Below, piece by piece: positions 48,688 to 57,693 of a DNA stretch of 64,000 nt. Origin of the DNA: CAYLMG01 sp964493425 (lineage in GTDB: Bacteria > Planctomycetota > Phycisphaerae > Sedimentisphaerales > Anaerobacaceae); assembly GCA_964493425.1 (NCBI GenBank), contig CAZBMW010000011.1, forward strand, positions 30,824 to 94,823, given 5' to 3'. Each line of letters starts with the position of its first letter. Position 1 is the stretch's first letter. The notes below the pieces were generated by a model that ran no database searches, had not been told where the DNA came from, and saw nothing but the letters and a program-made list of their open reading frames with translations. The position numbers and the translations under genes were made by a program.

Positions 48688-50151
48688 TCAATTTGATGAT
48701 TCTATCATAATATGATTGTAAATTTTTTCAACCAAAACATCATCCTCTAATGTTACATCAAGCTCCAAATCGGGCAATACTCCCCTTCTGTCGTCAAAGC
48801 CGCCCGGCCTTGTAACTTTTTCGGAAGATAAATAGCATATCAATCCGCTATTAGGCAAAATTAACGGGACTGAACCTCCATAAAAGCTTGCACTGCCGCC
48901 TGTCTCTTTACCGACAATAAGGCCAAGCTTGTTATCCTTTACAATGCTTGTGAATTCCACAGCGGCTGAGCCCGTCAGGCCGTTGGTAAGTACAATAAGT
49001 GTGCCATTCCAACCGTCGGCCAAAGGTTCCACTATTTGGGGCTTGCTGTACCAGTATTGGCCTTCTATTTCGAAATCTTTTGCTTTCAAACCATACAAAT
49101 TAAAATCGAAGATATTTTCCAAATGAAGAAAAGCCGGTATGCAGTTTTTCTCCAATCCATTAATTATATAAGCCTTTCTGGCTGCTCTTGAATTGCGTAT
49201 GTGCCTTCGGGGCTTTTCAAAAGACCTGCTCGACGTTCTTTTTAATAATTCCACACCGTAATACGTGTCACCGCCTCCGTTATTGCGAATGTCCACAATT
49301 AGTATCGAGCTATTTCTCTTTTTCATATCAGCTACAAGGCTGTTGAGTATTTTAATCAGCTTTTTGCGAACCCAAATATTTTCTGTCAAATCCTCATTGA
49401 GCGAATTAAATGACAATGCCCTGAAGAAACATACGCTATCATTTTTATAAAATTGATAAGCAAACATATCTTTAGCTTTAGGCTTTTTCTTTTTAATCTC
49501 TATATCTGCGACAACGGCTTCCACTGTTTTTGTATAAGGTAAGCCTTCTTCGTCCTCCATTTTAATCCTGAAACTGTCACGATATCCCTCAAAATACCAC
49601 AGGTATATTGCAAAACGCATTGCGATAAGTATATCTTTGAAGTAATCCGTGTTGGCAGAAATGTATCTACGGTAACGCTCGATGAAAGAATTTAGCGGCT
49701 TATCATAAATTTCAACAAGCCTGACATCAGTCTTCGGTGCACCCGGCTCATTGGCATCCTCAACGTTCATAACGATAAAATCGCCGTCTTTATATGTCAA
49801 TTGAAGCGGCAGGACTTTTCCTCCTGATTTGATATACTCGATAAAGTCAGGGAAAGAGCCGAGGTTGGTGTGGTCATCTCTGAACATAGCAAGTAATTCC
49901 ATTATTGAAATTGAAAAGTTTTTCCGGCTGACCTGTTCGCTAAAACCTGATTTTATCCTTTTGACGCAATAATCAAAGTCCTGCCTTGCCACCCTGCTGA
50001 AAGGCCTGTAACTTATGGTCTCAATGCTTTCAACGAGATAATCGAGGTCCTCTGTCGCCTGCTGCCGTGTTAAGACCTTTAGATTCCGGGAATATGAGCA
50101 GCCGCTTAATAAGATAACTGCACAAAGTAAAGTTAAGAGGCTTTTTTTCAT
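48688..50151 (-). CDS. S41-family peptidase-like lipoprotein
   Basis: 487 residues from the ATG at 50151 (MKKSLLTLLCAVILLSGC). Lipobox LLSGC. N-terminal helical part, then SSILIVDIRNNGGGDTYYGV, the S41 core, and VLTNGLTGSAAVEFTSIVKD with the catalytic Ser, followed by GLIVGKETGGSAS with the Lys. Overall a tail-specific protease-like enzyme of the periplasm. A PDZ domain is not obvious. Overlaps no neighbour; the HhH protein gene lies 28 bases upstream. Confidence 0.8.
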   Translation of the reverse strand: MKKSLLTLLCAVILLSGCSYSRNLKVLTRQQATEDLDYLVESIETISYRPFSRVARQDFDYCVKRIKSGFSEQVSRKNFSISIMELLAMFRDDHTNLGSFPDFIEYIKSGGKVLPLQLTYKDGDFIVMNVEDANEPGAPKTDVRLVEIYDKPLNSFIERYRRYISANTDYFKDILIAMRFAIYLWYFEGYRDSFRIKMEDEEGLPYTKTVEAVVADIEIKKKKPKAKDMFAYQFYKNDSVCFFRALSFNSLNEDLTENIWVRKKLIKILNSLVADMKKRNSSILIVDIRNNGGGDTYYGVELLKRTSSRSFEKPRRHIRNSRAARKAYIINGLEKNCIPAFLHLENIFDFNLYGLKAKDFEIEGQYWYSKPQIVEPLADGWNGTLIVLTNGLTGSAAVEFTSIVKDNKLGLIVGKETGGSASFYGGSVPLILPNSGLICYLSSEKVTRPGGFDDRRGVLPDLELDVTLEDDVLVEKIYNHIMIESSN

Positions 50152-50179
50152 AGTCCGGCTTCTATCCGACAAAGAATAC

Positions 50180-50545
50180 TTATTCAAACTTTAGAAATGG
50201 TTTTATATTTTCAATTATCTTTTCACCGATTCCTTTAACCCTTAGCAAATCATCGACTTTTCTAAAAACAGCCTTATTCGGCTCTTCTGTAAACTGCTGC
50301 CTGAAAGAAACTATAGCCGCCGCTTTTGAAGGACCTATACCGGGCAATGACTCCAGTGCGGCCTGTTCGGCAATGTTTGGATTTATCCTCCCGTCAAACT
50401 CTATCATACCGTCTGCACCGGTATCAAAAAAGAAGACAGCAAAAATGACGCTTAGAAGCACGCAAAAAATAACTGCAATCAGAAATGCAATATCAAATCC
50501 TGCGGCCTTGCATAAATCGCTGCGCTCAAACTCTTCATCCAACAT
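50180..50545 (-). CDS. Membrane-anchored helix-hairpin-helix protein (ComEA-like)
   Basis: 121 residues. Membrane segment at about 18-40 (FDIAFLIAVIFCVLLSVIFAVF), followed by INPNIAEQAALESLPGIGPS and KVDDLLRVKGIGEKIIENIK, two HhH motifs with LPGIGPSKA and VKGIGEKI. This is the ComEA layout for DNA receptors of competence, found also in other membrane proteins. No comEC or comF is in the window. Confidence 0.85.
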   Translation of the reverse strand: MLDEEFERSDLCKAAGFDIAFLIAVIFCVLLSVIFAVFFFDTGADGMIEFDGRINPNIAEQAALESLPGIGPSKAAAIVSFRQQFTEEPNKAVFRKVDDLLRVKGIGEKIIENIKPFLKFE

Positions 50546-50593
50546 ATATCGTTTATCGCCCGCTGATAAGGTCTGACCTTAAAATTAATAGTC

Positions 50594-52066
50594 TTACCTT
50601 GTAAAGATAATCTTATGAAGCTTTCTCAGCCTTAGGAAAGATTCCTTGCTTTCAAGCTCTTTCGTCAACAAACCGCTATGCTCGATATCGCATTTGTCCG
50701 CGTCTGTAAGATTTGAATATATGATACTGTCAATAAATGGCTTGCTGAGTGCTATCTTGTAAAACTGCTCGAGCCATTGAGCCTGAAGTGTCTGATTCCA
50801 TCGGCCATGCCATTGTCCCGCAAGCGCCCTGTCCCTGGATGCCGACGGCTCACTTGGAACCTCAACTCCTGTTATGTACATCGCTCTGCTCGCTGCGGCA
50901 AATCTATCTAAATTTGCGGATATCTCCATCATATCCCGCACCTGCATTCCTGACTCATTTTTGCCGAACTGCATCTTCAAACCGAATGCATCAAAGCTTA
51001 TACCACTCTGCAGTAACATATCAATATACACGAGCGGCGGTATGGTATTGGGCACGGTTGCATAGTATTCTCCCCAGCAGTTGCTAATTTCTATTATCTT
51101 CAATACCCTGTTGCTGACGGCTTTGACGGCCATCATAACCGCCCGTGTCATTTCGAGAATCTCTTCGAAATTAAAGCCGAAGTAATTGTGCAGATTCAAT
51201 CCGCCGACAACGGACCACGAACGAATCCGGTCTGCGTAGCGGGCAACAATTTTTGTTACGAACTGATATGCGCTCTCCAGTATCTTCTCGAAGTCGGGCT
51301 TGCCCGTCATCAACCAGGCTGGTAAATAGTCAGGGGAAAAATGTATAAGCGGCCCGGCACATATAGCAAGCTTCCTCTTGCTTAAGACCTGAATGCAGGC
51401 ATCTATACTTGAAAAATCATAAGCTTCTTTTTTCTTCTCGACCTCAGCCCACTTTATCGGCAGCATCACAAAACCGAACAACTCCATAAGCTTCTCAACA
51501 TACTGTGAGCTGTGTATCTGGTCGGCGTCTATTCGACAACCCAGGCAACCTCTGCTGAAACCATGGCTGACGCTTTTGGCGTTAAATAAAGACTCTGCAC
51601 GCTGAATAGCGAGCTTTTCTGAAAATATCATAGCCTTTCGAAGTGATGAGTCCGCTTTCTTAGATGCGACAGCTGGCGCTGAGATATTCTCAATAGCCTG
51701 GATGAATAACTCCTGCGCGTCCCTTAAGATATGTGTCAGTCCTTTTACCTCGTCAAAATAGGCCCAGTCTTCACACTTTGTGACAATCTGCATAAGTCTG
51801 GCCCTGGCTATCTCTACATTCAAAATATACGGCCTATCACGCTCTGGAAGACAAGTCGTCGGCAGAATCAACGTCCCGAAACCATCCACCAGCCATAGTA
51901 GAGACAGGCCGGATGTTGCCTGGTGGGGCTTTTTGCATTCGATTACACCGTTTTTGAACTCAATCTTAACGCGGCGGATTGCTATGCCGTCACTGCCGAA
52001 GACATAGGCGCCGCTTAGATTGAAATCTTTGGCCAGTTTGCCGTCTTCGAATACCTGAAATTTCAC
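50594..52066 (-). CDS. GH10-like protein lacking both catalytic glutamates
   Basis: 490 residues, no signal peptide. The N-terminal 160 residues are a beta-rich domain and helix; the rest resembles a GH10 TIM barrel (WAEVEKKKEAYDFSSIDACI, RKLAICAGPLIHFSPDYLPA). Where GH10 has WDVVNEA, this has WSVVGGL, and where it has ITELD, this has ITGVEV, so both the acid/base and the nucleophile Glu are replaced by Gly. It is probably not a normal xylanase; perhaps carbohydrate-binding or a structural relative. Confidence 0.75.
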   Translation of the reverse strand: MKFQVFEDGKLAKDFNLSGAYVFGSDGIAIRRVKIEFKNGVIECKKPHQATSGLSLLWLVDGFGTLILPTTCLPERDRPYILNVEIARARLMQIVTKCEDWAYFDEVKGLTHILRDAQELFIQAIENISAPAVASKKADSSLRKAMIFSEKLAIQRAESLFNAKSVSHGFSRGCLGCRIDADQIHSSQYVEKLMELFGFVMLPIKWAEVEKKKEAYDFSSIDACIQVLSKRKLAICAGPLIHFSPDYLPAWLMTGKPDFEKILESAYQFVTKIVARYADRIRSWSVVGGLNLHNYFGFNFEEILEMTRAVMMAVKAVSNRVLKIIEISNCWGEYYATVPNTIPPLVYIDMLLQSGISFDAFGLKMQFGKNESGMQVRDMMEISANLDRFAAASRAMYITGVEVPSEPSASRDRALAGQWHGRWNQTLQAQWLEQFYKIALSKPFIDSIIYSNLTDADKCDIEHSGLLTKELESKESFLRLRKLHKIIFTR

Positions 52067-52312
52067 TAATTACTCCAAGTTACAATTAATGCAAAACCAC
52101 AAGAAAAAACTATGCCTATTTTTATTACTTATCTTCTATTTTAATTGGGAACTGTATTATAACGACTATAGCTGCAAACTCAACTAAACTTTCCACGTTT
52201 TTCTGCAAAGAGCATTACTACCTAAAAGAGTTTGAGGATTGACGCCGAATAAAAATATGGTCAAGAAGAGTTGAACACTAAAATGTGAAATTATCTGATT
52301 ACATAGATTATG
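52067..52312. other. Intergenic spacer
   Basis: 246 bases between two minus-strand genes, AT-rich, no ORF or clear promoter or repeat that I can point to. Confidence 0.3.
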
Positions 52313-52777
52313 TCAGTTTTGGTTATATGCACCTGAGCCGGAATGCTGTCTCATTTGAAGCTCATACAAAAGGCTGTTTTTCTCAACAAGTTTCGCTATA
52401 AGATTAACCTGACTTATCAAAATCTCAAGCAAATCAATATTAATGAGGGTCGATTCAGGACTGTATTGCGGTAATGCTATCAGAACATAACCGCAGTTGT
52501 TCTGCTTTGTGGCAAGCTGGGCACAAATTATACTCACCTCACCGAACTGTGTTATAACAGGTTCTACCCCGTCATCAACCTTGTCACACAGCTCTTTTAG
52601 AAATGACTCGCTGAGCTTTAATTCTGAAAACCTCTCGGAATTGCTTGGCCAGCAGTTGCCATCCCTGTCAAGAATTACCATAATAGGGCCTCCGTCAGGC
52701 AGAATCTCAAATAACTGGCGAGCTATTTGTTCACTTAATACTCCAGCCGGCGAAAATGTCGAATCGTACATATCCAT
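52313..52777 (-). CDS. Unknown protein near partner-switching regulators
   Basis: 154 residues, cytoplasmic. Sequence resembles a small sensor domain (GGPIMVILDRDGNCWPSNSE, which looks PAS-like, and CAQLATKQNNCGYVLIALPQ). The final helix LINIDLLEILISQVNLIAKL is coiled-coil-like. It precedes an anti-sigma kinase and a STAS protein on the same strand (with an amidase gene between), so it may be a sensor for them. Family not recognised. Confidence 0.5.
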   Translation of the reverse strand: MDMYDSTFSPAGVLSEQIARQLFEILPDGGPIMVILDRDGNCWPSNSERFSELKLSESFLKELCDKVDDGVEPVITQFGEVSIICAQLATKQNNCGYVLIALPQYSPESTLINIDLLEILISQVNLIAKLVEKNSLLYELQMRQHSGSGAYNQN

Positions 52778-52971
52778 CCTTCCAATCCCCCTTTTTTAAT
52801 CTGTTCTGATATACGTATAATCTAATCTCGGCATAATAGCGGATGTACTTTCTATGCTTATGCATTTGTACAGATTGTGTCTTCCCAAATCATATAAAAG
52901 ACTGTTAGTTCGATATACGCCTTTGTTTATGGGACGCTAAAGAGTGATAGTGAATCAGCGGTGGAATGACA

Positions 52972-53604
52972 TCAAAGTATTGACTTCAGCCTGGCCATAG
53001 GAAACATACTTCCCGGGCATTCCGTGGGACGTGCTCCCGGTGTGTCCTTATGGCCGAAAATTCGTTTTTTATTAATGCCGTAACGTTTCTGAAGAAATCT
53101 GACAAGTTTTACAAGAGAGTTCATCTGACGTTCAGAAGGTTCTCCTTCATTGAAATTGCCGACCAGACAAATCCCTATGGCTTGCTTGTTGGCCCAGTTA
53201 TCCAGCGTGCCGCCGCAGTGAGCCCCTGTTTGCTGCTCACGCCATCTGTATGTTACCTCAACTTTTCCATCCGGGCTGTCGGAGCCATTGCCGATAACGA
53301 AATCATAACCAACACCATTCCAGTTATGATTTTCCTTGTGCCATTTGTCAAATATAGCTGCATTGCCGTGGTTCGTCGCTGAATGATGAATTACTATCGC
53401 TGTCCAGCGTTTTTCGAGATATGAAGGCGGTACCCATTCCGCGGGTATGCTGCTGACTTCTTTTTTTACCACCTTTCTGGTTACTACCGGCGGAGTAACA
53501 CTACTTTTCCAGCCGGAATCAACCTCAAGAACAGGTTCTTCCTTGTAAATACACCCCCCCAAAATAAGAATACAGGAGCAGTAAATCAACACTTTATACG
53601 GCAT
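52972..53604 (-). CDS. Peptidoglycan recognition-type amidase lipoprotein
   Basis: 210 residues. Lipobox LILGGC (Cys 18). Amidase_2/PGRP fold: WTAIVIHHSATNHGNAAIFD (His 1), GVGYDFVIGNGSDSPDGKVE, GAHCGGTLDNWANKQAIGIC, and the RIFGHKDTPGARPTECPGS motif (His-x-D ... C). Ligands are the first His, the GHKDT His and the final Cys. Cleaves the amide bond between MurNAc and L-alanine in peptidoglycan. The cell envelope site fits the lipoprotein signal. Confidence 0.85.
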   Translation of the reverse strand: MPYKVLIYCSCILILGGCIYKEEPVLEVDSGWKSSVTPPVVTRKVVKKEVSSIPAEWVPPSYLEKRWTAIVIHHSATNHGNAAIFDKWHKENHNWNGVGYDFVIGNGSDSPDGKVEVTYRWREQQTGAHCGGTLDNWANKQAIGICLVGNFNEGEPSERQMNSLVKLVRFLQKRYGINKKRIFGHKDTPGARPTECPGSMFPMARLKSIL

Positions 53605-53661
53605 ATCTTAGCTATATCTCCTTATTAGCCTAAATGGGTATAATCATTGCTTTGACAACTT

Positions 53662-54120
53662 TTAGTTTATCGGCGGTTTTTCCCTTGAAGCTAATGATTT
53701 TTTGTTACTTTTATGTTTAACCATGCAAATGCAGTTTCCCTGCTCATTAAATTCTGTTAAATCCATATAAGAACGAATAAGAAACAGGCCTCTGCCCCCT
53801 ACTTTATAGATATTATCACCACATCGGGGGTCAGGAATTGAATCGGGGTCAAATCCCTCTCCCTCGTCTTTCATAAAAATCTCGACCTTATCCGGCCTAA
53901 TGCTGTAATTAATCGTTACCTTCCGAGTGATATCATCCTTGTTACCGTGCTTTATAGCGTTGAGAAAAGCTTCTTCCAATCCGATATGAACGGCAAAAAT
54001 GTCATCCTTTGAAAAATTATCGGCTTGTAGTTCCGAGAGGATACGCTCGCATACCCCTTCAAATGCATATGAACTGCTTTCGACAACAATTGGTACGCCA
54101 GATGGTGATATTGATAACAT
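53662..54120 (-). CDS. Anti-sigma factor serine kinase (RsbW/SpoIIAB-like)
   Basis: 152 residues. GHKL-type ATP-binding domain: N box EEAFLNAIKHGNKDD, G1 box DEGEGFDPDSIPDP, G2 box GGRGLFLIRSYMDLT. Family is the HATPase_c_2 group of partner-switching kinases. It may phosphorylate the STAS protein encoded 92 bases further upstream on the same strand. No sigma factor of the SigB group is in the window. Confidence 0.85.
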   Translation of the reverse strand: MLSISPSGVPIVVESSSYAFEGVCERILSELQADNFSKDDIFAVHIGLEEAFLNAIKHGNKDDITRKVTINYSIRPDKVEIFMKDEGEGFDPDSIPDPRCGDNIYKVGGRGLFLIRSYMDLTEFNEQGNCICMVKHKSNKKSLASREKPPIN

Positions 54121-54211
54121 AAACTCTCTACTCTATAAAACCGCTACTTGCTTATTAAGGCTGATTTTACAATCTAAAACGAATCCCTCTGCCGACGCTA
54201 AGAACAGTTAT

Positions 54212-54580
54212 TTAATTCTGGCCGGGTAAAGCTTCCATAGTACTTTCAAGGTCGGAGTATATCTCGAAAATCTTATTCAGCCGCGTTATCTTGAAAATTT
54301 CATAAATCTTCGGGTTTATACCACACAATCTTAACTGACTGTCACGCTCGTAGATCTTTTTACTGATGCGCAATAACAGTCCTAAAACCGCTGAAGATAG
54401 AAACTTAACGTTTCTGAAATCAAGAATCATATTGATTTGGTCTGATTGCTCAATAACAGACATAATGGAGTCCTGCAGAGCCTTAATGTCCTTCTCTTCG
54501 AGAATTTTCTCATTAAGGAAAGTAATAATTGTTGCATTTTCCTCATATTGAACACTTATCCCGGGCTTAGTCGAAGCCAT
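54212..54580 (-). CDS. STAS-domain anti-anti-sigma factor (RsbV/SpoIIAA-like)
   Basis: 122 residues from the ATG at 54580 behind AGGAAG. STAS fold: ITFLNEKILEEKDIKALQDS, INMILDFRNVKFLSSAVLGL (with the phosphorylatable Ser of F-L-S-S) and GINPKIYEIFKITRLNKIFE. Binds the RsbW-like kinase encoded next to it; phosphorylation would switch it. Their pairing is by position and family only. Confidence 0.88.
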   Translation of the reverse strand: MASTKPGISVQYEENATIITFLNEKILEEKDIKALQDSIMSVIEQSDQINMILDFRNVKFLSSAVLGLLLRISKKIYERDSQLRLCGINPKIYEIFKITRLNKIFEIYSDLESTMEALPGQN

Positions 54581-55048
54581 ATCAGTCTTCCTAAAACAGC
54601 TGTTTATAAAGAATACCAATTTATACACAAACGGCAAAAGAATGTCAAGGTTGCGGTTGCCAGATAAAATTACAGTTTTGCTTTGGTATTATCAACCGAA
54701 AAAATAAATTTTATTTTTTTCTCAAAAAATTCTTGCAATTCAGTTCAGAGCGTGAATAATATGCCCCAAATTGTTAAGGATATTTACATAGTTACATAAT
54801 TGACATGTCCTGAATAGTCACACCCCAGGGGGATATGTCATAAAAAACCTTTTAAGTTTACGGTTACTGTCTAAATTTACGTAAGTTTTGCAGATTTGCA
54901 AAATATATACAGTTATGCTCTGAAACGGAAGACAATAAGGCAATTGACATTTAAAAATAAGGAATATCCTGATACCCATTTTAGTTTTATAATCTATAAT
55001 GTGCGGAAAAGTTAAGAAAATGTTTATTTTATTTCAAAGGAGAAAAAA
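54581..55048 (+). promoter_or_regulatory. Intergenic region with Rrf2-gene promoter elements
   Basis: AT-rich. GACATGTCC (54802-54810) and GGATATGTC (54832-54840) are complementary in part and flank CACCCCAGGGG, giving a loose hairpin. Nearer the gene, TTGACA (54943-54948) and TATAAT-like TTATAATCTATAATG (54987-55001) can serve as promoter parts, though their spacing is long. AAGGAG precedes the ATG. Nothing else is recognised. Confidence 0.35.
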
Positions 55049-55441
55049 ATGAGAATAAGTAGGTCTACAGGTTACGGCATTCTCGCGGTCGGCTATATCG
55101 CCAAACACCAGAACCGGCCAATCATTCTTTCACAAAGTATAGCCAAAGAGTACAACATACCCTTGGAATACCTGCTGAAAATTCTGCAGCAGATGGTCAG
55201 AGCTAATATCCTTAGAAGCAAAAGAGGGCCAAGAGGTGGGTTCTCTCTGGCAAGGTCAATAAAGAAAATCAATATGCTCCAGATAATCGAAGCCGTTGAA
55301 GGACCAATGATTAGCCAGCTCGACCTTAAGGAACTCGCACCAAAAGAAAAATTCGGTACAAAGGCCGAGCAAATTTATGAAAAAGCCCTCGCTCAGGCAA
55401 GAGCGGTATTCGAAAAAGCTAAAATTTCTGATATTTTATAA
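55049..55441 (+). CDS. Rrf2-family transcriptional regulator without cluster cysteines
   Basis: 130 residues. Winged helix with STGYGILAVGYIAKHQNRPI and ILQQMVRANILRSKRGPRGG, the Rrf2 recognition region with RGxxGGF. The three Cys for an Fe-S cluster (as in IscR/NsrR) are absent, so it is likely a non-iron-sulphur member such as a CymR-like regulator. AAGGAG site. Target genes unknown; the gene has its own promoter region. Confidence 0.87.
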   Translation: MRISRSTGYGILAVGYIAKHQNRPIILSQSIAKEYNIPLEYLLKILQQMVRANILRSKRGPRGGFSLARSIKKINMLQIIEAVEGPMISQLDLKELAPKEKFGTKAEQIYEKALAQARAVFEKAKISDIL

Positions 55442-55467
55442 AGACTAACAGAATGAAATAACGTATG

Positions 55468-55506
55468 GCTGTGGCTGATAGCTGTAATGAACTATATAGC
55501 CACAGC
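55468..55506. repeat. 9-bp inverted repeat near the next gene start
   Basis: GCTGTGGCT (55468-55476) and AGCCACAGC (55498-55506) are exact complements with 21 bases between; an ATG (55487) lies in the loop. Could be an Rrf2-gene terminator or a start-sequestering hairpin. Confidence 0.6.
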
Positions 55507-55525
55507 TATATGTTATGCGCTAAAA

Positions 55526-55795
55526 ATGGACATCAGCAAATTCCAGAAAATAATTTCAAAAAAATACGAGGAAAGAGACCGGCACAGGGGAACTGCCCGG
55601 ACCTTCTTGTGGTTTATCGAAGAAGTCGGTGAGCTCGCCACTGCACTGGCCTCGGATGACGAAAAAAACAAAGCAGAAGAGTTCGCCGATGTTTTTGCCT
55701 GGCTGTGCACACTCGCCAATATTAATGAAGTTGATCTGGAAAAGGCCTGCGAAAAATATACAAAAAATAATCTAACAGGCTTCAAGCCGAAATGA
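55526..55795 (+). CDS. MazG-like nucleotide pyrophosphohydrolase
   Basis: 89 residues from ATG 55526 (an ATG at 55487 adds 13 residues but lies inside a hairpin loop; neither has a clear ribosome site). Signature FIEEVGELATALASDDEK and EEFADVFAWLCTLAN, the E-x-x-E ... E-x-x-D of MazG-like enzymes. Hydrolyses nucleoside triphosphates to monophosphates. Confidence 0.85.
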   Translation: MDISKFQKIISKKYEERDRHRGTARTFLWFIEEVGELATALASDDEKNKAEEFADVFAWLCTLANINEVDLEKACEKYTKNNLTGFKPK

Positions 55796-55833
55796 TGGAT
55801 TTTTTGTCCCCTGCTTTTGACCCGAACTATGAA

Positions 55834-56055
55834 TTATTGTTTGTTCTCGTCTCCGACCTCGTCCGGATGCTGCTGCGGCGCTTCCTGCCCTCCAGCCATT
55901 AATGCACGGTAAAAACACCATCCAAGCCCGCCTATCATAATAAATATTGCACAGGCAAGAATAATGTATGCTACCGCTGATAACTCACCATTATATTCCA
56001 CCTTAGACAGAGTGTTTCGAAAAAGATTTGTATATTCATAAAGACCGCTAAGCAT
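55834..56055 (-). CDS. Small single-pass membrane protein partner of the NSS transporter
   Basis: 73 residues. One membrane segment (SAVAYIILACAIFIMIGGLG WCFYRAL split at 20) and a charged Gln/Glu-rich tail. Its start overlaps the stop of the NSS transporter gene (56048) by eight bases, so it is co-translated. The arrangement matches the small subunit (MetS-like) seen with several NSS transporters. The function of the subunit is inferred from that. Confidence 0.75.
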   Translation of the reverse strand: MLSGLYEYTNLFRNTLSKVEYNGELSAVAYIILACAIFIMIGGLGWCFYRALMAGGQEAPQQHPDEVGDENKQ

Positions 56056-57589
56056 TTTTGGTCACCTCTTTAATATTATAATTTGTCCTGTCAATTTTAC
56101 TAAGGACCAGCGCTGCAATCAGCACGGCAAACATCAGAGCAAGCCCGACAATATTAGGCCAGATGGGATTGCCGGTTTCGGAATTAACAAGAAAGCCTTC
56201 CTCTTTTGTGAACTCATCAATCAGACTCCAGACAAACAGCGCCCCCAGAATAAGTGGTGTGATATATTTTATTAACCATTCCCACCATACACCAATTTGC
56301 CAATCGCTCCTTGAGTTGGCGTGTCTTCGAAGAATATTCACATTATAAAGCCAGCCGACAACAAGACACTCTACCAGGCCTATCACAATAATGCCAAAGG
56401 GTCCGTTAACGAAGTCATCAATCGTTCCAAGCCAGTTAAGCCCACCCTGCGTACTGAAGATAATACCGCATAAAAAACCGACGACGCTCATACTGATTAA
56501 CACCACCCGTCTTTTCCATCCTGTTTTATCACAAACACTGGCTAAGACCGATTCTGTAATCGAAAATGCGGAATTTATCCCGAGTAATATCAGGGCTGTA
56601 AAGAATATTACGCTGAATAGCTGTGTCAGGGGCAGCTCACTTAATGCAGTCGGGAAAGCCACAAAAGCCAGTGCAATTCCTTTGCTGCTGCTTAGAACCT
56701 CATGCGCCGGTATGTCCTTTCGAAAAGCAAAAGCTCCCATAGTTGTGAAAACCACGATGCCGGCTATAAAGCTTGCGCTCATATTCGTTATGGTAACTAT
56801 CAACGCATTGTTATTAATATCGCTCTTGCGGTGAAGAAAACTGGCATAAGTAATCATCACACCGAAGGCAACAGTCAACGAGAAAAACACCTGTCCGAAT
56901 GCCGTCCGCCAAACATCGACCTTTGCAAGTTGTGACCAGTCGGGTTCAAGGTAATACTCAAGCCCTCCAATAGCCCCTTCGAGTGTCAAACCCCGAATCA
57001 TCAAAATCAAGAGAATGAACAAAGGAAGCGGCACAGCCCACAAGACTATCTTACCTATCCACTTGACTCCCCGGAAAATACTAAAATACATCGCAATCCA
57101 TATGCCAAGAAGTGCCAGAACTATAGGCCATCGTATCTGACCAAGGCTGAAATCTGTATCCGAATTCGTCATCAAATATTCGTCGAAAAAGAACTTCTCC
57201 GCGTCATTTGCCCAGGGTAAAACCGATTGAAAACTAAAAATCAAATAATTCAAACACCACGCAAGAATTACCGAATAATACGCGCAGATTACAAAGCTAA
57301 GCAGTATCGGCCACCAGCCTACAAACTCGGTTCTCTTATTAATTTCCTTAAATGCCCCCGGAGCCGCCAGTTGCGTAAAATGCCCCAGAGAAAACTCCAT
57401 TATGAGCATCGGTATTCCGACAACAGCTGTAGCTATAATATAAGGTATGAGAAAGGCGCCGCCTCCGTTTGTATAAGAAACATAAGGAAACCGCCAGAAA
57501 TTACCCAGACCTACGGCTGAACCTATAGCCGCCAAAACGAAACCCGCTCGAGACCCCCAGTCCTCCCGTTGCTCTTGCAAAAGCGCCAT
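56048..57589 (-). CDS. Sodium-dependent amino-acid transporter, NSS/SNF family
   Basis: 513 residues with about twelve membrane helices. TM1 reads AIGSAVGLGNFWRFPYVSYT, the NSS family signature. Other family traits are GGGAFLIPYIIATAVVGIPM, WRTAFGQVFFSLTVAFGVMI and FTALILLGINSAFSITESVL. Takes up amino acids or related solutes with Na+. The substrate cannot be read from the sequence. Confidence 0.92.
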   Translation of the reverse strand: MALLQEQREDWGSRAGFVLAAIGSAVGLGNFWRFPYVSYTNGGGAFLIPYIIATAVVGIPMLIMEFSLGHFTQLAAPGAFKEINKRTEFVGWWPILLSFVICAYYSVILAWCLNYLIFSFQSVLPWANDAEKFFFDEYLMTNSDTDFSLGQIRWPIVLALLGIWIAMYFSIFRGVKWIGKIVLWAVPLPLFILLILMIRGLTLEGAIGGLEYYLEPDWSQLAKVDVWRTAFGQVFFSLTVAFGVMITYASFLHRKSDINNNALIVTITNMSASFIAGIVVFTTMGAFAFRKDIPAHEVLSSSKGIALAFVAFPTALSELPLTQLFSVIFFTALILLGINSAFSITESVLASVCDKTGWKRRVVLISMSVVGFLCGIIFSTQGGLNWLGTIDDFVNGPFGIIVIGLVECLVVGWLYNVNILRRHANSRSDWQIGVWWEWLIKYITPLILGALFVWSLIDEFTKEEGFLVNSETGNPIWPNIVGLALMFAVLIAALVLSKIDRTNYNIKEVTKNA

Positions 57590-57693
57590 CCCTGCTTATC
57601 TCCTAAATCCTTCAATTTACTAACACCTTCCCAACCCGCCAGCCGTCAGTGATGATTTAAAAAAATAAGTTTTATAAAAAAAGAATCTTATTA

